DNA of 64,000 bases from Lichenicola cladoniae (GTDB lineage: Bacteria > Pseudomonadota > Alphaproteobacteria > Acetobacterales > Acetobacteraceae), in contig NZ_CP053708.1 in NCBI RefSeq assembly GCF_013201075.1, positions 1,801,501 through 1,865,500 of the forward strand. Direction: 5' to 3'. Both the position numbers and the translations under genes were made by a program. Below the pieces are notes generated by a model. It was not told where the DNA came from. It saw only the letters and a list, made by a program, of their open reading frames with translations, and did not search any database. Below, one piece after another: positions 62,724 through 64,000 of the stretch (position 1 is the first letter of the stretch; each line of letters begins with the position of its first letter).

Positions 62724-64000
62724 ACACGCTCTCGCTCCACGCCGCCGCGGCGCCCCTGCGCGTCGGTATCGCCGGTCTCGGCACCGTGGGTGCCGGCACC
62801 GTGCGGCTGCTGCGTGCCAATGCCGAGCTGATCGCGGCGCGGGCCGGGCGGCCGGTGGTGGTGACCGCGGTTTCCGCGCGCGACCGGCATCGGGCCCGTG
62901 GCATCGACGTGTCGAGCCTGGCCTGGCACGACGACGCGCTGACCCTGGCGACCGATCCCGATGTCGATGTCGTGGTCGAGCTGATCGGCGGATCCGAGGG
63001 TGCCGCGCGCACGCTCGTCGAGACCGCCCTGTCGCGTGGCCGCCCCGTGGTGACCGCGAACAAGGCGCTGATCGCCATCCATGGCGCCGGCCTGGCCTCG
63101 GCGGCCGAGCGCGCCGGCGTGGCGCTGGCCTTCGAGGCTGCGGTGGCCGGCGGCATCCCGGTGATCAAGGCGCTCCGCGAGGGGCTGGCGGCCGACCGGC
63201 TGGTGCGGATCGGCGGCATCCTGAACGGCACCTGCAACTACATCCTGACCGCGATGCGCGAGACCGGCCGCGGCTTCGCCTCGGTGCTCGAGGAGGCGCA
63301 GGCGCTCGGTTACGCCGAGACCGATCCGTCGACCGACGTGGACGGCATCGACACCGCGCACAAGCTGGCGATCCTGGCGGCACTGGCCTTCGGCCGCCCG
63401 GTCGATTTCGACTCGGTGCATATCGAGGGCATCCGCCGGATCGGTGCGGCCGACATCGCGTTCGCCACCGAGCTCGGCTACCGCATCAAGCTGCTCGGCA
63501 TCGCCCGGCGCAGCGACCAGGGCGTCGAGACCCGCGTGCATCCATGCCTGGTGCCCAACACCGCGCCGATCGCGCAGGTCGAGGGCGTGTTCAACGCGGT
63601 GGTCGCCGAGGGCGAGTTCGTTGGCCGGGTGATGCTGGAGGGCAGGGGCGCCGGTGCCGGCCCGACCGCGACGGCGGTGGTGGGCGACCTGATCGATATC
63701 GCCCGCGGCAGCCTGGTCCCGGCCTGGGGCGCGATCTCCGGATCGCTGTCGAAGCTGACCTCGGTGCCGATGTCCGCGTGCCGTGGCTCGTTCTACCTGC
63801 GGCTCGACGTGCGCGACCGGCCCGGCGTCATTGCCGAGATCACCGCCGTGTTGCGCGACTGCGGCGTCTCGCTGAAGAGCATGCTGCAGCATGGCCAGGC
63901 GCCGAGCGCGCTGCCGGACGAGAGCGTGCCGATCGTGCTGGTGACGCACGAGACTCGCGAAGTCGCGATGCAGGAAGCGACGGCGCGTATTGCAGGGCTC
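62720..64000 (+). CDS. hom: Homoserine dehydrogenase, 3' truncated by window edge
   Basis: Reduces aspartate semialdehyde to homoserine for threonine and methionine. The frame begins at ATG 62720, overlapping the alaC stop (ATGA), and is open to the end of the window (427 codons). Visible parts: the NAD(P) site VGIAGLGTVGAGTV, VVTANKALIA, the catalytic GGILNGTCNYIL, GYAETDPSTDVDGIDTAHK, and a C-terminal ACT domain starting near LRLDVRDRPGVIAEITAVL, which gives feedback control. Only the last residues are missing. Confidence 0.96.
   Translation, partial: MNTLSLHAAAAPLRVGIAGLGTVGAGTVRLLRANAELIAARAGRPVVVTAVSARDRHRARGIDVSSLAWHDDALTLATDPDVDVVVELIGGSEGAARTLVETALSRGRPVVTANKALIAIHGAGLASAAERAGVALAFEAAVAGGIPVIKALREGLAADRLVRIGGILNGTCNYILTAMRETGRGFASVLEEAQALGYAETDPSTDVDGIDTAHKLAILAALAFGRPVDFDSVHIEGIRRIGAADIAFATELGYRIKLLGIARRSDQGVETRVHPCLVPNTAPIAQVEGVFNAVVAEGEFVGRVMLEGRGAGAGPTATAVVGDLIDIARGSLVPAWGAISGSLSKLTSVPMSACRGSFYLRLDVRDRPGVIAEITAVLRDCGVSLKSMLQHGQAPSALPDESVPIVLVTHETREVAMQEATARIAGL

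Overview
The window is chromosomal DNA of a GC-rich alphaproteobacterium, most likely an acetic-acid-bacteria-like member of the Rhodospirillales (Acetobacteraceae). This is inferred from the GC-rich codon use, the gene neighbourhoods (zapA-6S RNA-fau, glnB-glnA, rplM-rpsI-argC, panB-panC) and a tRNA-His that keeps the canonical G-1:C73 pair, which many other alphaproteobacterial orders have lost. Species cannot be named from sequence reading alone. No prophage, insertion sequence, CRISPR array or rRNA operon was recognised.

Layout. 1-5 kb: end of folP, then glmM, thiD, a double-domain retropepsin-like lipoprotein, and an ahpC-ahpD peroxide-defence pair separated by a perfect hairpin. 5.5-9.3 kb: rpmJ, a TPR protein, and a three-gene envelope operon (MotA/ExbB-like channel, MotB-like protein, OmpA-like periplasmic protein). 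9.3-13 kb: a complete elongation factor P module (epmB-efp-suhB operon with epmA divergent). 13-18 kb: two lipoproteins, thiE, a small coiled-coil gene, zapA, 6S RNA, fau and a ymdB-type phosphodiesterase. 18-26 kb: a HEPN/MNT toxin-antitoxin pair, fdhA, amn, a cation/proton antiporter, a DMT transporter, and an alpha/beta hydrolase with a TetR regulator.

26-32.4 kb: a sigma-54-controlled catabolic cassette. Four genes (zinc alcohol dehydrogenase, SDR, amidohydrolase, DUF59 protein) run leftward from a textbook GG-N10-GC promoter with palindromic upstream sites. They are divergent from an AcoR-like enhancer-binding protein followed by a glyoxalase gene. The set resembles the accessory genes of propane/acetone (Prm/Mim-type) diiron monooxygenase operons, but no monooxygenase or GroEL is present here.

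32.4-48 kb: surface and accessory functions. These are a glycosyltransferase whose frame continues upstream without a start codon, a TonB-like protein, alkA, two overlapping unknown membrane-protein genes, an esterase and a quinone oxidoreductase, a ClC channel, and a polysaccharide set (flippase, AGE epimerase, GT32 and GT2 transferases). 48-64 kb is mostly housekeeping: glnB-glnA, an aminotransferase, tRNA-His, mobA, rplM-rpsI, argC, panB-panC, a ClpP-type protease, an OmpA-like lipoprotein, an alaC-like aminotransferase, and the start of hom, which runs off the window.
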